From positions 1 through 64,000 of the IMG/VR virus record IMGVR_UViG_3300050821_003529: 64,000 bases of DNA; one strand, written 5' to 3'. The DNA comes from a virus. The notes beneath the pieces were generated by a model. It was not told where the DNA came from, searched no databases, and saw only the letters and a program-made list of their open reading frames with translations. Positions 14,788 through 20,527 of the stretch are shown here, piece after piece. Each line of letters begins with the position of its first letter. Position 1 is the stretch's first letter. The position numbers and the translations under genes are program-made.

Positions 14788-14826
14788 TTTGTTTATCCTC
14801 TTTGAGTAGATTTTACTCTCAATTAC

Positions 14827-14994
14827 CTAAGCTACTGAGACGCCTAGCAATTGCTTGATTTGTTGAATCGCAAGCCATGTCTCCGGGTATCCTTCGGACG
14901 TTCCGGGTTGATCGTATTGCAAGTGTCCTAGAACGTGCCAAAGAATATGCTCACCTTGTGCTTTGGTATACTTCTTTGTTTGGTATCGTCGCAT
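14827..14994 (-). CDS. Small early protein, first gene of operon
   Basis: A 55-residue frame, MRRYQTKKYTKAQGEHILWH at the start, with a GGGAG ribosome site six bases before the ATG. It directly follows the promoter at 15017-15044 and is therefore the promoter-proximal gene of the leftward operon. Function unknown. Confidence 0.65.
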   Translation of the reverse strand: MRRYQTKKYTKAQGEHILWHVLGHLQYDQPGTSEGYPETWLAIQQIKQLLGVSVA

Positions 14995-15016
14995 CGGTTC
15001 TCCCTTCGATCAGAGT

Positions 15017-15044
15017 ATATCACAGTTCACTCTGACAATTGCAA
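15017..15044 (-). promoter_or_regulatory. Leftward promoter with overlapping inverted repeat
   Basis: TTGCAA (15044-15039), 16 bp, TGATAT (15022-15017) on the minus strand, with AAAGC before the -35. TCAGAGT and ACTCTGA arms flank the -10 region (about 15010-15035), a likely operator for a repressor. It would drive the main leftward operon. Confidence 0.65.
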
Positions 15045-15084
15045 GCTTTATTTACAAGAAAATATCACGTTTAGAATGATAATA

Positions 15085-15194
15085 TTACGAGGATAATTTT
15101 CTTCGTTTTGCGTCTCTTCCCAGAGCGATTAACTCTTTGTCGGAAGCGTCTGATTTTAAACTGTTTCCACACTGCATTTTCTACATTTTCGCAT
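15085..15194 (-). pseudogene. Split small zinc-finger reading frame
   Basis: Behind the promoter at 15212-15240 and a GGGAG site, the ATG at 15194 opens MRKCRKCSVETV and then stops. A different frame (15177-15085) continues with a polar 30-residue sequence containing DKELIALGRDAKRR. A small indel would join them into one protein with two Cys pairs. It may be a frameshifted gene or two unrelated short frames. Confidence 0.35.
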
Positions 15195-15211
15195 ACAATT
15201 CTCCCGCAATT

Positions 15212-15240
15212 ATCTTACCATATTGAGTGTGTCCTGTCAA
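15212..15240 (-). promoter_or_regulatory. Leftward promoter at 15.2 kb
   Basis: TTGACA (15240-15235), 17 bp, TAAGAT (15217-15212) on the minus strand; a GGGAG and an ATG (15194) follow at the short distance seen behind the other early promoters. Confidence 0.7.
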
Positions 15241-15290
15241 CATATTTTCAAGGCGAAACGAAGAATAATTTTATACTTAGATAAATTGAA

Positions 15291-15615
15291 CAAAATAAAA
15301 GAGTTATAAGCGATAGCGAGCCGATTGGACAGGTTACACGTGCGAGGAAATACTATAGAAATGAAAATTTTGCCGAAAAATTCGAGAAAATACGCAACAA
15401 ATTGTTTGTTTTCAGCAATTTATGCGGAAAATTCACTGTTTTCGGCTCGCAGTAGGGAGATTGATTAGTGTATTCTATTGCAAGGCTAATGTAATGATAA
15501 TAAAAGACTTAAACCTGCAATGAATCAACGATTTTAGGCGTTTTGCAAGCGATGCAACGTTCCGGAACGCAAGGGAATCGAGGGCAAAAGTTAAGTTATT
15601 CAAAATAAAAGACTT
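15291..15615 (+). repeat. Three AATAAAAGACTTA-type repeats in AT-rich intergenic DNA
   Basis: AAAATAAAAGAGTTA (15292-15306), ATAATAAAAGACTTA (15497-15511) and AAAATAAAAGACTTA (15602-15616) recur on the plus strand of a gene-free stretch (15195-15810). A fourth copy lies at about 47904-47918 before the GIY-YIG gene. They may be phage-specific promoters or binding sites. Apart from these and the operators the stretch holds nothing I can assign. Confidence 0.5.
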
Positions 15616-15753
15616 AGTGAAGAGGCTAAATCGCTTTGATTGCTAAGTATTTTAGAATCAGTCTATTAGAATCGGACCCGTGCGACCAGCCCCCAAGGGT
15701 AGATCGGCAGAAATTAAAATTTGCCACAAATACTTTATTTTCATATACTTACA

Positions 15754-15865
15754 GGGTGGGGTATACCACCCACTACACCCGCCCAGGACTTATTAAACCC
15801 AAAATACCTCTTGACATTAACTAACACTTGTGTTATCCTATACTTGACCGGGGTATAATACCCCG
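15754..15865 (+). promoter_or_regulatory. Two GGGGTAT operator-like palindromes
   Basis: GGGTGGGGTATACCACCC (15754-15771) and CGGGGTATAATACCCCG (15849-15865) share a GGGGTAT half site. The second lies at the transcription start of the promoter at 15811-15839, immediately before the ribosome site of the zinc-ribbon gene. This is the arrangement of an autoregulated control gene. Confidence 0.6.
15811..15839 (+). promoter_or_regulatory. Rightward promoter of the zinc-ribbon gene
   Basis: TTGACA (15811-15816), 17 bp, TATCCT (15834-15839). It is the first plus-strand promoter in the divergent region and overlaps the operator-like palindrome just downstream. Confidence 0.7.
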
Positions 15866-15878
15866 CCCAGGAGCGATT

Positions 15879-16415
15879 ATGATTAAAGAAGGTGATCGGT
15901 TTGAAAGATTAGTTGTAGAAAAATTTGAGAGGAGCCACTCAAGCCATCAATTATGGTTATGCCATTGTGACTGCGGTAAAACTACCATCGCTAGAGGAGA
16001 TAAGCTTCAATCGGGAAGAACTAAAAGTTGTGGTTGCTTAAAACTGCAACTTAGACAAGCTCTTGAAAACAAAGATTTAAACGATGACAACATATTACAG
16101 AAAACTCTTCGGGAACTCAAAACATGCCTACAAGAGAGTAAAGAAACTCTCAACCTTGCTCAAAAACTAGCTTCTAAAAACTTTCATTTAGCTGCTACCA
16201 ACAAATGTCCTGGCTTAGGAGTGTGGGATTTAGTAGAACGAGCTAAACTCTCTGGATTACACCTACCATCTGATTACACAAAATTTCAAAAAACTGGAAG
16301 AGCGAAAGAAATGGCTACTGCTCTGCGATCTTGGGCACTACTAGTTAGTGAAGTATTAGAAGCTGGAGACGACGAATTCAAAATAATAATTTCTATAGAA
16401 AAAGTTCACATCTAA
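15879..16415 (+). CDS. Zinc-ribbon DNA-binding protein, possible regulator
   Basis: 178 residues from ATG 15879 with CAGGAG upstream; a longer frame to 15828 overlaps the promoter. The N-terminal domain (GDRFERLVVEKFE, then WLCHCDCGKTT and TKSCGCLKL, about 3-52) is the short zinc ribbon found in many phage and homing-type proteins. A helical region follows with NLAQKLASKNF and a positively charged middle. No nuclease core is visible, and the operators at its promoter suggest a DNA-binding regulator of the divergent region. That role is inference. Confidence 0.7.
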   Translation: MIKEGDRFERLVVEKFERSHSSHQLWLCHCDCGKTTIARGDKLQSGRTKSCGCLKLQLRQALENKDLNDDNILQKTLRELKTCLQESKETLNLAQKLASKNFHLAATNKCPGLGVWDLVERAKLSGLHLPSDYTKFQKTGRAKEMATALRSWALLVSEVLEAGDDEFKIIISIEKVHI

Positions 16416-16473
16416 ATTTAAAAATAATTTTCAATTTTATTTTGCATTTTATTTTCAAAAGTTAAGCCGGAAG

Positions 16474-16574
16474 GTGTCACTTAGGCTAGGTGACACAATA
16501 CGAGCGAGTTCAGTGACAGTATTTCTCCTACTGAACAAAGGACTTAGCTGGCAAAACGATGAAAATACTGTCAC
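16474..16574. repeat. Inverted repeats of GTGACA(G)
   Basis: GTGTCAC (16474-16480) faces GTGACAC (16490-16496), and GTGACAGTATTT (16513-16524) faces AAATACTGTCAC (16563-16574), a perfect 12-bp inverted repeat with a 38-base gap. They use the same core as the iterons at 16982-17014. Confidence 0.8.
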
Positions 16575-16767
16575 CCCGTGGGAGAGACACTAAAACCTTA
16601 TATTTTAAAAATCTGATCTCATTTTTGAATGATTATTTTACATTTTATTTTCAATTTCTTATAAGTCCTTTGTTTTCAATAAAAAGAGGTATAGTTCTCC
16701 ATCTATATTCTTTTTCTTCTCCTTTTGATATAAAAATTTAAAAAATAAGCTTTTCTCTCTTTCTCCG

Positions 16768-17014
16768 TCTAGGTGACACTATCTAGGTGACAGTATATTT
16801 CCGTCGTCTGTGGTGAATTGATTCTAAAGAACTTGCAGACGCACTGCATAAAAGATTCTGTCATTGTATCAAAATGCATAAAATTCGACCGGCGACATAG
16901 TGTAACGGTATAAGGTGTATACGCCTATATAGACAATAAAGGTATATACATCTATATAGGTGTATACAGGATCGCCATTTTGTGACAGCATTAAGTGACA
17001 GTACTCGGTGACAG
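16768..17014 (+). repeat. GTGACAG direct repeats (iteron-like)
   Basis: CTAGGTGACAC (16768-16778)and CTAGGTGACAG (16782-16792) are spaced 14 bp apart. Further on, GTGACAG occurs three times at exactly 13-bp steps (16982, 16995, 17008). Regularly spaced repeats of this kind are typical of replication-initiator or repressor binding arrays. Confidence 0.75.
16916..16968. repeat. 18-bp inverted repeat, TATA-rich
   Basis: TGTATACGCCTATATAGA (16916-16933) and TCTATATAGGTGTATACA (16951-16968) match at 17 of 18 positions when inverted, with a 17-base loop that contains another GGTATATACA. It could form a cruciform or a strong RNA hairpin. Confidence 0.8.
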
Positions 17015-17113
17015 AATAAAGGTCTGTACTCATTTTCGTGCATAATTCCTTTATTATCAACTCTGGAACAATTCGTGTACCCTCTGCAACAGCTTTGGGA
17101 CAGCAAATAACGC

Positions 17114-17142
17114 TTGACAATGTTCCAAGAGTTCGATATTCT
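17114..17142 (+). promoter_or_regulatory. Promoter of the RNase P RNA gene
   Basis: TTGACA (17114-17119), 17 bp, TATTCT (17137-17142), preceded by GC as in the AAAGC promoters. The expected start, seven bases on at 17149, is exactly the first G of the GGAGAGTC that forms helix P1 of the RNA below. Confidence 0.8.
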
Positions 17143-17148
17143 GATTCT

Positions 17149-17446
17149 GGAGAGTCAGATGATCGCAGTCGATTGCAGCGTCAAATCTTCATAAGATTGG
17201 CGGCTGGTCGATTGAGGAAGTTCCGGACTACACGAGCAATCGTATTGTGGAAGCTGCAAGCACGGTAACGTGACGGGTAAAGCTGCCAGCCCTAAGTGAT
17301 ATCCTACAGGCTGGAGATAACTCCATACGAGTAGCAATTCCAAACAGACCTTCTAGCTCAAGTTTTGCTGGTCGGGTAGGAAGCTCAGACGAATGATCAT
17401 CTCCGTTCGCACGAGCGAAGACAGAATCCGGGCTATCGACTCTCCA
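17149..17446 (+). ncRNA. rnpB: RNase P RNA (phage-encoded)
   Basis: About 298 nt with the hallmarks of bacterial RNase P RNA. The 5' and 3' ends pair as P1 (GGAGAGTC / GACTCTCC). CR-I is GAGGAAGTTCCGGAC (17214-17228), CR-V is GACAGAATCCGG (17420-17431), followed by GCTATCGAC as in the E. coli 3' end. ATAACTCCATACGAGTAGCA near 17320 and CAAACAG match the P10-P11 to J11/12 region, and GGGTAGGAAGC...AGACGAATGATCATC near 17372-17400 matches the GGGTAGG...GATGAATGA block. The RNA would remove 5' leaders from the tRNAs downstream. It is shorter than the E. coli RNA (377 nt); the loop that normally carries GGT for CCA binding looks reduced (17351-17369). No RNase P protein gene was seen. Confidence 0.88.
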
Positions 17447-17456
17447 AAGGAATTTT

Positions 17457-17591
17457 ATGAACGAAGACAAAGAGAAACCGGAAAAGGATGAACTTACTGA
17501 TGACGAAATTTGGGATTTAGTTCCCGGCATGGGTCCTTTCATATTTGAGAAAGCACTTCAAGATTCGATTCCTTTTCTGACACCATTTTAA
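17457..17591 (+). CDS. Small acidic protein downstream of RNase P RNA
   Basis: A 44-residue frame (MNEDKEKPEKDELTDDEIWD at the start) with AAAGGA before the ATG. It begins 11 bases after the RNase P RNA ends, so both are probably one transcript. It is far too acidic to be an RNase P protein subunit. Function unknown. Its TAA overlaps the next ATG. Confidence 0.6.
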   Translation: MNEDKEKPEKDELTDDEIWDLVPGMGPFIFEKALQDSIPFLTPF

Positions 17592-17665
17592 TGTTTTGGC
17601 TTATAGCAATATTGTTATCAGTTTTGATTTGGCTTTGTATAGATTCAGTGATAAATATAAAATAG
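17591..17665 (+). CDS. Single-pass membrane micropeptide
   Basis: A 24-residue frame, MFWLIAILLSVLIWLCIDS at the start, almost wholly one transmembrane helix. It is coupled to the upstream gene through TAATG and its stop overlaps the first base pairs of the following tRNA. Function unknown. Confidence 0.45.
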   Translation: MFWLIAILLSVLIWLCIDSVINIK

Positions 17666-17737
17666 ACTATTCGTCCAACGGTAGGACGCTCGTCCGATTA
17701 ACGAGAAATCGGGGTTCGAATCCCTGATGGTCTACCA
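17664..17737 (+). tRNA. tRNA-Ile(GAT), atypical loop
   Basis: Acceptor AGACTAT / ATGGTCT, discriminator A, encoded CCA; T arm GGGGTTCGAATCCC. The anticodon stem CTCGT/ACGAG encloses CCGATTA, so the triplet GAT would be the anticodon, but position 33 is C instead of U and 37 is T. Amino-acid identity is therefore less certain. First tRNA of the array. Confidence 0.7.
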
Positions 17738-17784
17738 GGGCTATGCCGGTGTGAAAACGAAAGGCTAGTCACTTTTGAGGTATC

Positions 17785-18084
17785 ATGGCAAATTTCACGA
17801 TCACAGGAAACGTAGGTGGAGCAACTGGCTCCGGAGCCACCATAGAATTAATCTCCGATAGAGGTGACATCAATCAAACGTATATTTGTGATGCCAGCGG
17901 AAATTTTACATTTACTGTTCCCGACTTGAGAACATACGTTTTGACGGTTATATCAACAGGAGTTGCTACGACGACTTGTCGTTATTCTCATAGCGTCACG
18001 ATGGCAGGTGCTAATGTCTCAGGTGTAAATTTTCAAATTGTTAATTTGAATTCAAGTAACAATCCAGCCCCTGGTGGATTTTAA
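17785..18084 (+). CDS. Small beta-sandwich (carboxypeptidase-regulatory-like) protein
   Basis: 99 residues; NFTITGNVGGATGSGATIEL at 3-22, DASGNFTFTVPDLRTYVLTV and a final VSGVNFQIV match the repeat unit of SdrD-B / carboxypeptidase regulatory-like domains, an Ig-type sandwich often used on phage surfaces. TTTTGAGG lies before the ATG. Placed among late-oriented virion-type genes, it may be a decoration or fibre accessory protein. Confidence 0.7.
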   Translation: MANFTITGNVGGATGSGATIELISDRGDINQTYICDASGNFTFTVPDLRTYVLTVISTGVATTTCRYSHSVTMAGANVSGVNFQIVNLNSSNNPAPGGF

Positions 18085-18093
18085 GGAGATTTT

Positions 18094-18291
18094 ATGGCAG
18101 CAACTAAACCGGTTGTTGGATTTAAAATTGAAGAAGAATCGGTGCAAGCCGCAGGCGCATTGCATTCGCAAGCAACGAAACTAAGTGATGGAACTCCTAA
18201 TCCTTATGTTATTACTATTTGGGGTCCAGCGAATCCGAAAGTTCGATTGCATTTAGATGGATCAGCTAACCCATTTTTTGTCGGTAGATAA
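18094..18291 (+). CDS. Small protein, virion-type context
   Basis: 65 residues, MAATKPVVGFKIEEESVQAA at the start, beta-rich (VITIWGPANPKVRLHLDG). AAGGAG precedes the ATG. It is coupled to the next membrane protein gene by TAATG. Family not recognised. Confidence 0.7.
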   Translation: MAATKPVVGFKIEEESVQAAGALHSQATKLSDGTPNPYVITIWGPANPKVRLHLDGSANPFFVGR

Positions 18292-18455
18292 TGCTACCAG
18301 TTTGGTTGATCTTTTATCTGATTTGTATTTGGTTAGGCTTGATTGTCGACGATTATATCTTGACAAAGCGACACGTTAAGATGTTTAAGAAAGCTATGGA
18401 CGAAGAGTTAAGAAAATTGAAGGCAGAATCACTAAGCCTTCCCGGTGGAAAATGA
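18291..18455 (+). CDS. Small membrane protein
   Basis: A 54-residue frame with one N-terminal transmembrane helix (MLPVWLIFYLICIWLGLIV) and a charged helical tail. It shares TAATG with the upstream gene and ATGA with the downstream one. Topology would place the tail in the cytoplasm. Function unknown; holin or anchor roles are both possible. Confidence 0.6.
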   Translation: MLPVWLIFYLICIWLGLIVDDYILTKRHVKMFKKAMDEELRKLKAESLSLPGGK

Positions 18456-18847
18456 AAATAGTTCTGCTAATGTTGGTTTCCTTACTGTCTCTTGGTGTAG
18501 TAAAAGTGAAGTTAGATCAAGCAGCTGTCGATTTGCAGAAGATGCACCGAGTAGAAGTATTTAAACCGATGCACAATAAGATTGTTATGATGCAGCCGAT
18601 AGCTTATAGTCCGGAAACGGAACAGGAAGCTCAAGTAGCGTGGGATCAGTTTAACGCTTTTGCAAAAGAACATAACTTGATTGGGTTGTATCAGCATCCA
18701 GCAGAAGATGTTTGGAATCTAGGCTTAGCTGTAGATAACGAATCGGCACCTAAATGGGCAGTTTACGGTTTCAAGACTTTGACCGAAGCAGTCAAGCAGA
18801 TCGAATCGGATTATACAAAGTATCCAGATGGACATGAAACCAAATAA
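18452..18847 (+). CDS. Exported protein, unknown
   Basis: 131 residues with a signal-peptide-like start (MKIVLLMLVSLLSLGVVKV) and a mature domain rich in aromatic and charged residues (VAWDQFNAFAKEHNLIGLYQ). Probably acts in the periplasm or at the membrane. GGTGGAAA precedes the ATG. Neighbours on both sides are membrane proteins, which suggests a small envelope-directed gene group. Confidence 0.7.
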   Translation: MKIVLLMLVSLLSLGVVKVKLDQAAVDLQKMHRVEVFKPMHNKIVMMQPIAYSPETEQEAQVAWDQFNAFAKEHNLIGLYQHPAEDVWNLGLAVDNESAPKWAVYGFKTLTEAVKQIESDYTKYPDGHETK

Positions 18848-19097
18848 TTTTAATTGGATGGTGGCTCAGTTAGCACATTTAGCTTGGGGAGCTTATCTTC
18901 CTTTCTTATTCGCTCGTGTTCATTTCTGGCATCCATTTATGTTGACTCTTCTTTTTACAGGTTTCAAAGAGGCGCTGGAGTCTTTAGGATGTGCTCCTTG
19001 GGAAGATAAACAAACGTGGTTTAGTTCTGGAATAGATTTCTTATTCTTTGTGTTAGGCTGTTCGTTAACAGCTTTATTGTTTGGAAACATTATGTAA
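18828..19097 (+). CDS. Membrane protein, two to three helices
   Basis: 89 residues, overlapping the previous gene by 20 bases. Hydrophobic segments lie at about 10-28 (LAHLAWGAYLPFLFARV), 30-45 and 70-88 (FLFFVLGCSLTALLFG). The ribosome site is unclear, and either of two close ATGs may start it. Size and topology are those of small phage membrane proteins, including holins, but no evidence singles that out. Confidence 0.65.
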   Translation: MDMKPNNFNWMVAQLAHLAWGAYLPFLFARVHFWHPFMLTLLFTGFKEALESLGCAPWEDKQTWFSSGIDFLFFVLGCSLTALLFGNIM

Positions 19098-19101
19098 TTT
19101 T

Positions 19102-19186
19102 CGGTGATTGGCGGAACTGGCAGACGCACCGTTCTCAAAAAGCGGCGAAGCAATTCATGTGGGTTCGACTCCCTCATTACCGACCA
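19102..19186 (+). tRNA. tRNA-Leu(CAA)
   Basis: Acceptor CGGTGAT / ATTACCG, discriminator A, encoded CCA, long variable arm. Anticodon loop CTCAAAA in stem CCGTT/AGCGG gives CAA, reading UUG. T arm GGGTTCGACTCCC. Confidence 0.9.
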
Positions 19187-19198
19187 GAAATAAACTAT

Positions 19199-19283
19199 AC
19201 GGCTGTGGTGGAAAGGCAGACACAGTAGGTTTAGACCCTACCGGTTAACAGCCATGGGGGTTCAAATCCCTCTAGCCGTACCA
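19199..19283 (+). tRNA. tRNA-Leu(TAG)
   Basis: Acceptor ACGGCTG / TAGCCGT, discriminator A, encoded CCA. Stem GTAGG/CCTAC encloses TTTAGAC, anticodon TAG, reading CUN. Long variable arm as expected for leucine. Confidence 0.9.
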
Positions 19284-19328
19284 ATTCACAAACATCAACA
19301 TATTGTGGAAGAAATAAGAAACAATCTT

Positions 19329-19412
19329 CGGTCACTGGCGGAATGGCATACGCAGCGGACTTAAACCCCGCCGCTTAACAGCATAGAGGTTCAAATCCTC
19401 TGTGACCGACCA
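19329..19412 (+). tRNA. tRNA-Leu(TAA)
   Basis: Acceptor CGGTCAC / GTGACCG, discriminator A, encoded CCA. Loop CTTAAAC gives anticodon TAA. Long variable arm; T arm GAGGTTCAAATCCTC. Confidence 0.9.
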
Positions 19413-19467
19413 GAGTGGTTGCCAGTCACCACGGTAAACAACTGGCACTTAAGTTAAAAGGTGAATA

Positions 19468-19581
19468 GTGGATAAGAAAATTGAGCAAGAACTGACGTAT
19501 AAAGAGTGGGAAAAGCAGCATAATACTTTAGTCACTTTCTTGAAAAAGAAGTTTGAGTACGTTTTGACACGGAAGAAATAA
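19468..19581 (+). CDS. Small charged helical protein
   Basis: A 37-residue frame with GTG start (19468) behind AAAAGGTG, beginning MDKKIEQELTYKEWEKQHNT and ending in a basic helix. It ends TAATG into the next gene. Function unknown. Confidence 0.5.
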   Translation: MDKKIEQELTYKEWEKQHNTLVTFLKKKFEYVLTRKK

Positions 19582-19781
19582 TGCAGGCACTTTATAATTA
19601 TTTTTCAGAAAGAGAGAAAGCAGGTGTGACTGAATATCGCTTAGTCACAAAGAAACAAGCTAATGGCGATTTTAAGTTTCGGATAGAAACGTATGCTGGC
19701 GACAAGATAATTTTTATTTTGACACGAGTAGGATTAACACCGCTCGATAATAGAGGAATTTTAGGAGCAGATGATTTGTAA
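19581..19781 (+). CDS. Small protein, unknown
   Basis: 66 residues, MQALYNYFSEREKAGVTEYR at the start, mixed alpha/beta. Start is fixed by the TAATG overlap with the preceding small gene. No family recognised. It lies between the leucine tRNAs and the Ig-like gene. Confidence 0.6.
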   Translation: MQALYNYFSEREKAGVTEYRLVTKKQANGDFKFRIETYAGDKIIFILTRVGLTPLDNRGILGADDL

Positions 19782-19803
19782 ATTAGTTCTGAGGGGGACT
19801 TAT

Positions 19804-20076
19804 ATGCCACAAACAGCAACTGCTAGTTTTTCTTTAGTTGTTACACCATCACCGCTAGTTATTGTTACCACATCGTTGCCTAATGGACAAGTTGGACAAG
19901 CTTATTCAGAACAACTTGTAGCTAGTGGTGGTACCGCTCCTTATGTATGGTCGCTTCAAGCAGGAAGTAGTCTTCCAGCTGGTTTAACACTATCATCTAG
20001 TGGATTAATTAGTGGTACTCCTACCGCAGCCGTCACAGACACGGTTGTTATTCAGGTTACAGATTCTGGGGCATAA
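19804..20076 (+). CDS. Ig-like (He_PIG) domain protein
   Basis: 90 residues from ATG 19804, which has GAGGGGG in front; an upstream ATG at 19771 overlaps the previous gene. TSLPNGQVGQAYSEQL, YVWSLQAGSSLPAGLTLSS and GLISGTPT are the classic putative-Ig (He_PIG) repeat. Such domains on phage particles bind carbohydrates weakly and help attachment. Likely a virion surface protein. Confidence 0.8.
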   Translation: MPQTATASFSLVVTPSPLVIVTTSLPNGQVGQAYSEQLVASGGTAPYVWSLQAGSSLPAGLTLSSSGLISGTPTAAVTDTVVIQVTDSGA

Positions 20077-20117
20077 TATGCCGCAGACATCCAGAGCTAC
20101 TCTTTCTATTAAAATAA

Positions 20118-20154
20118 GCGGAAGAAAACGGAGACACTTCCGCTTTTTCTTTTG
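20118..20154 (+). terminator. Rho-independent terminator
   Basis: GCGGAAG (20118-20124) and CTTCCGC (20137-20143) form a hairpin followed by TTTTTCTTTT. It ends the transcript carrying the Ig-like gene. Confidence 0.85.
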
Positions 20155-20170
20155 GTTTAAAAGGATTTTT

Positions 20171-20434
20171 ATGAATTTTAAAACAACGATTCCTGATTGT
20201 GCATTCGAGCACGACATGAGCCACCCCGATGCGGGGGTGCATAGTCGTGGTAAGTCAAACGCTGAAGAGGCTACATTGAGAAAAGGTTCTCTTCCTTCTG
20301 CTAGCGCAGTTATAGAAGCAAAGTGTGATGACGGCGCAGCTGCTAAGAAAGCACATCGGCAGCAACTAGGATTTAATGACATTGGTAGTGACGGAGCACC
20401 CGGCGTCAGTGGCAACGGGTACCGGGGGAACTGA
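20171..20434 (+). CDS. Small protein, unknown
   Basis: 87 residues from ATG 20171, with AAAAGGA upstream; the frame is open further upstream (MPQTSRATLSIKISG from 20078, similar to the start of the Ig-like protein) but crosses the terminator. Polar, glycine-rich C-terminus. It may be the remnant of a duplicated Ig-like gene fused to a new start. Function unknown. Confidence 0.5.
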   Translation: MNFKTTIPDCAFEHDMSHPDAGVHSRGKSNAEEATLRKGSLPSASAVIEAKCDDGAAAKKAHRQQLGFNDIGSDGAPGVSGNGYRGN

Positions 20435-20480
20435 CGTAAGTTATCGATAAATAAAGATTTAAGTTTGTTTAGCTAAACGG

Positions 20481-20512
20481 GCGGGAGCAGCCACTACTGC
20501 TCCCTGCTTTCC
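20481..20512 (+). terminator. Possible terminator hairpin
   Basis: GGGAGCAG (20483-20490) pairs perfectly with CTGCTCCC (20497-20504). The following T-run is short, so it may be a weak terminator or leader hairpin for the HNH-like gene. Confidence 0.5.
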
Positions 20513-20527
20513 TTAGTGGAGGAAAGA

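Larger units (their letters stand above)
16416..17113. other. Gene-free control region, candidate origin
   Basis: About 700 bases without a convincing gene. A 60-residue open frame at 16559-16741 has no ribosome site and low-complexity composition, so it is not called. The stretch is AT-rich and contains GTGACA repeats, two inverted repeats built from them, and a long TATA-rich inverted repeat (listed separately). Position between divergent arms and iteron-like repeats suggest a replication origin or partition site. Confidence 0.5.

Noticed and set aside
16559-16741. 60-residue plus-strand open frame in the control region
   Set aside because: No ribosome site, low-complexity Phe/Ile-rich sequence and overlap with an inverted-repeat arm; looks like chance in AT-rich DNA.
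17149-17446. tmRNA as identity of the structured RNA before the tRNA array
   Set aside because: No tRNA-Ala-like acceptor or tag frame; the conserved blocks are those of RNase P RNA.
19413-19467. Small RNA or terminator after tRNA-Leu(TAA)
   Set aside because: GCCAGT/ACTGGC and GTGG/CCAC stems compete and no T-run follows; evidence is too thin to call it.
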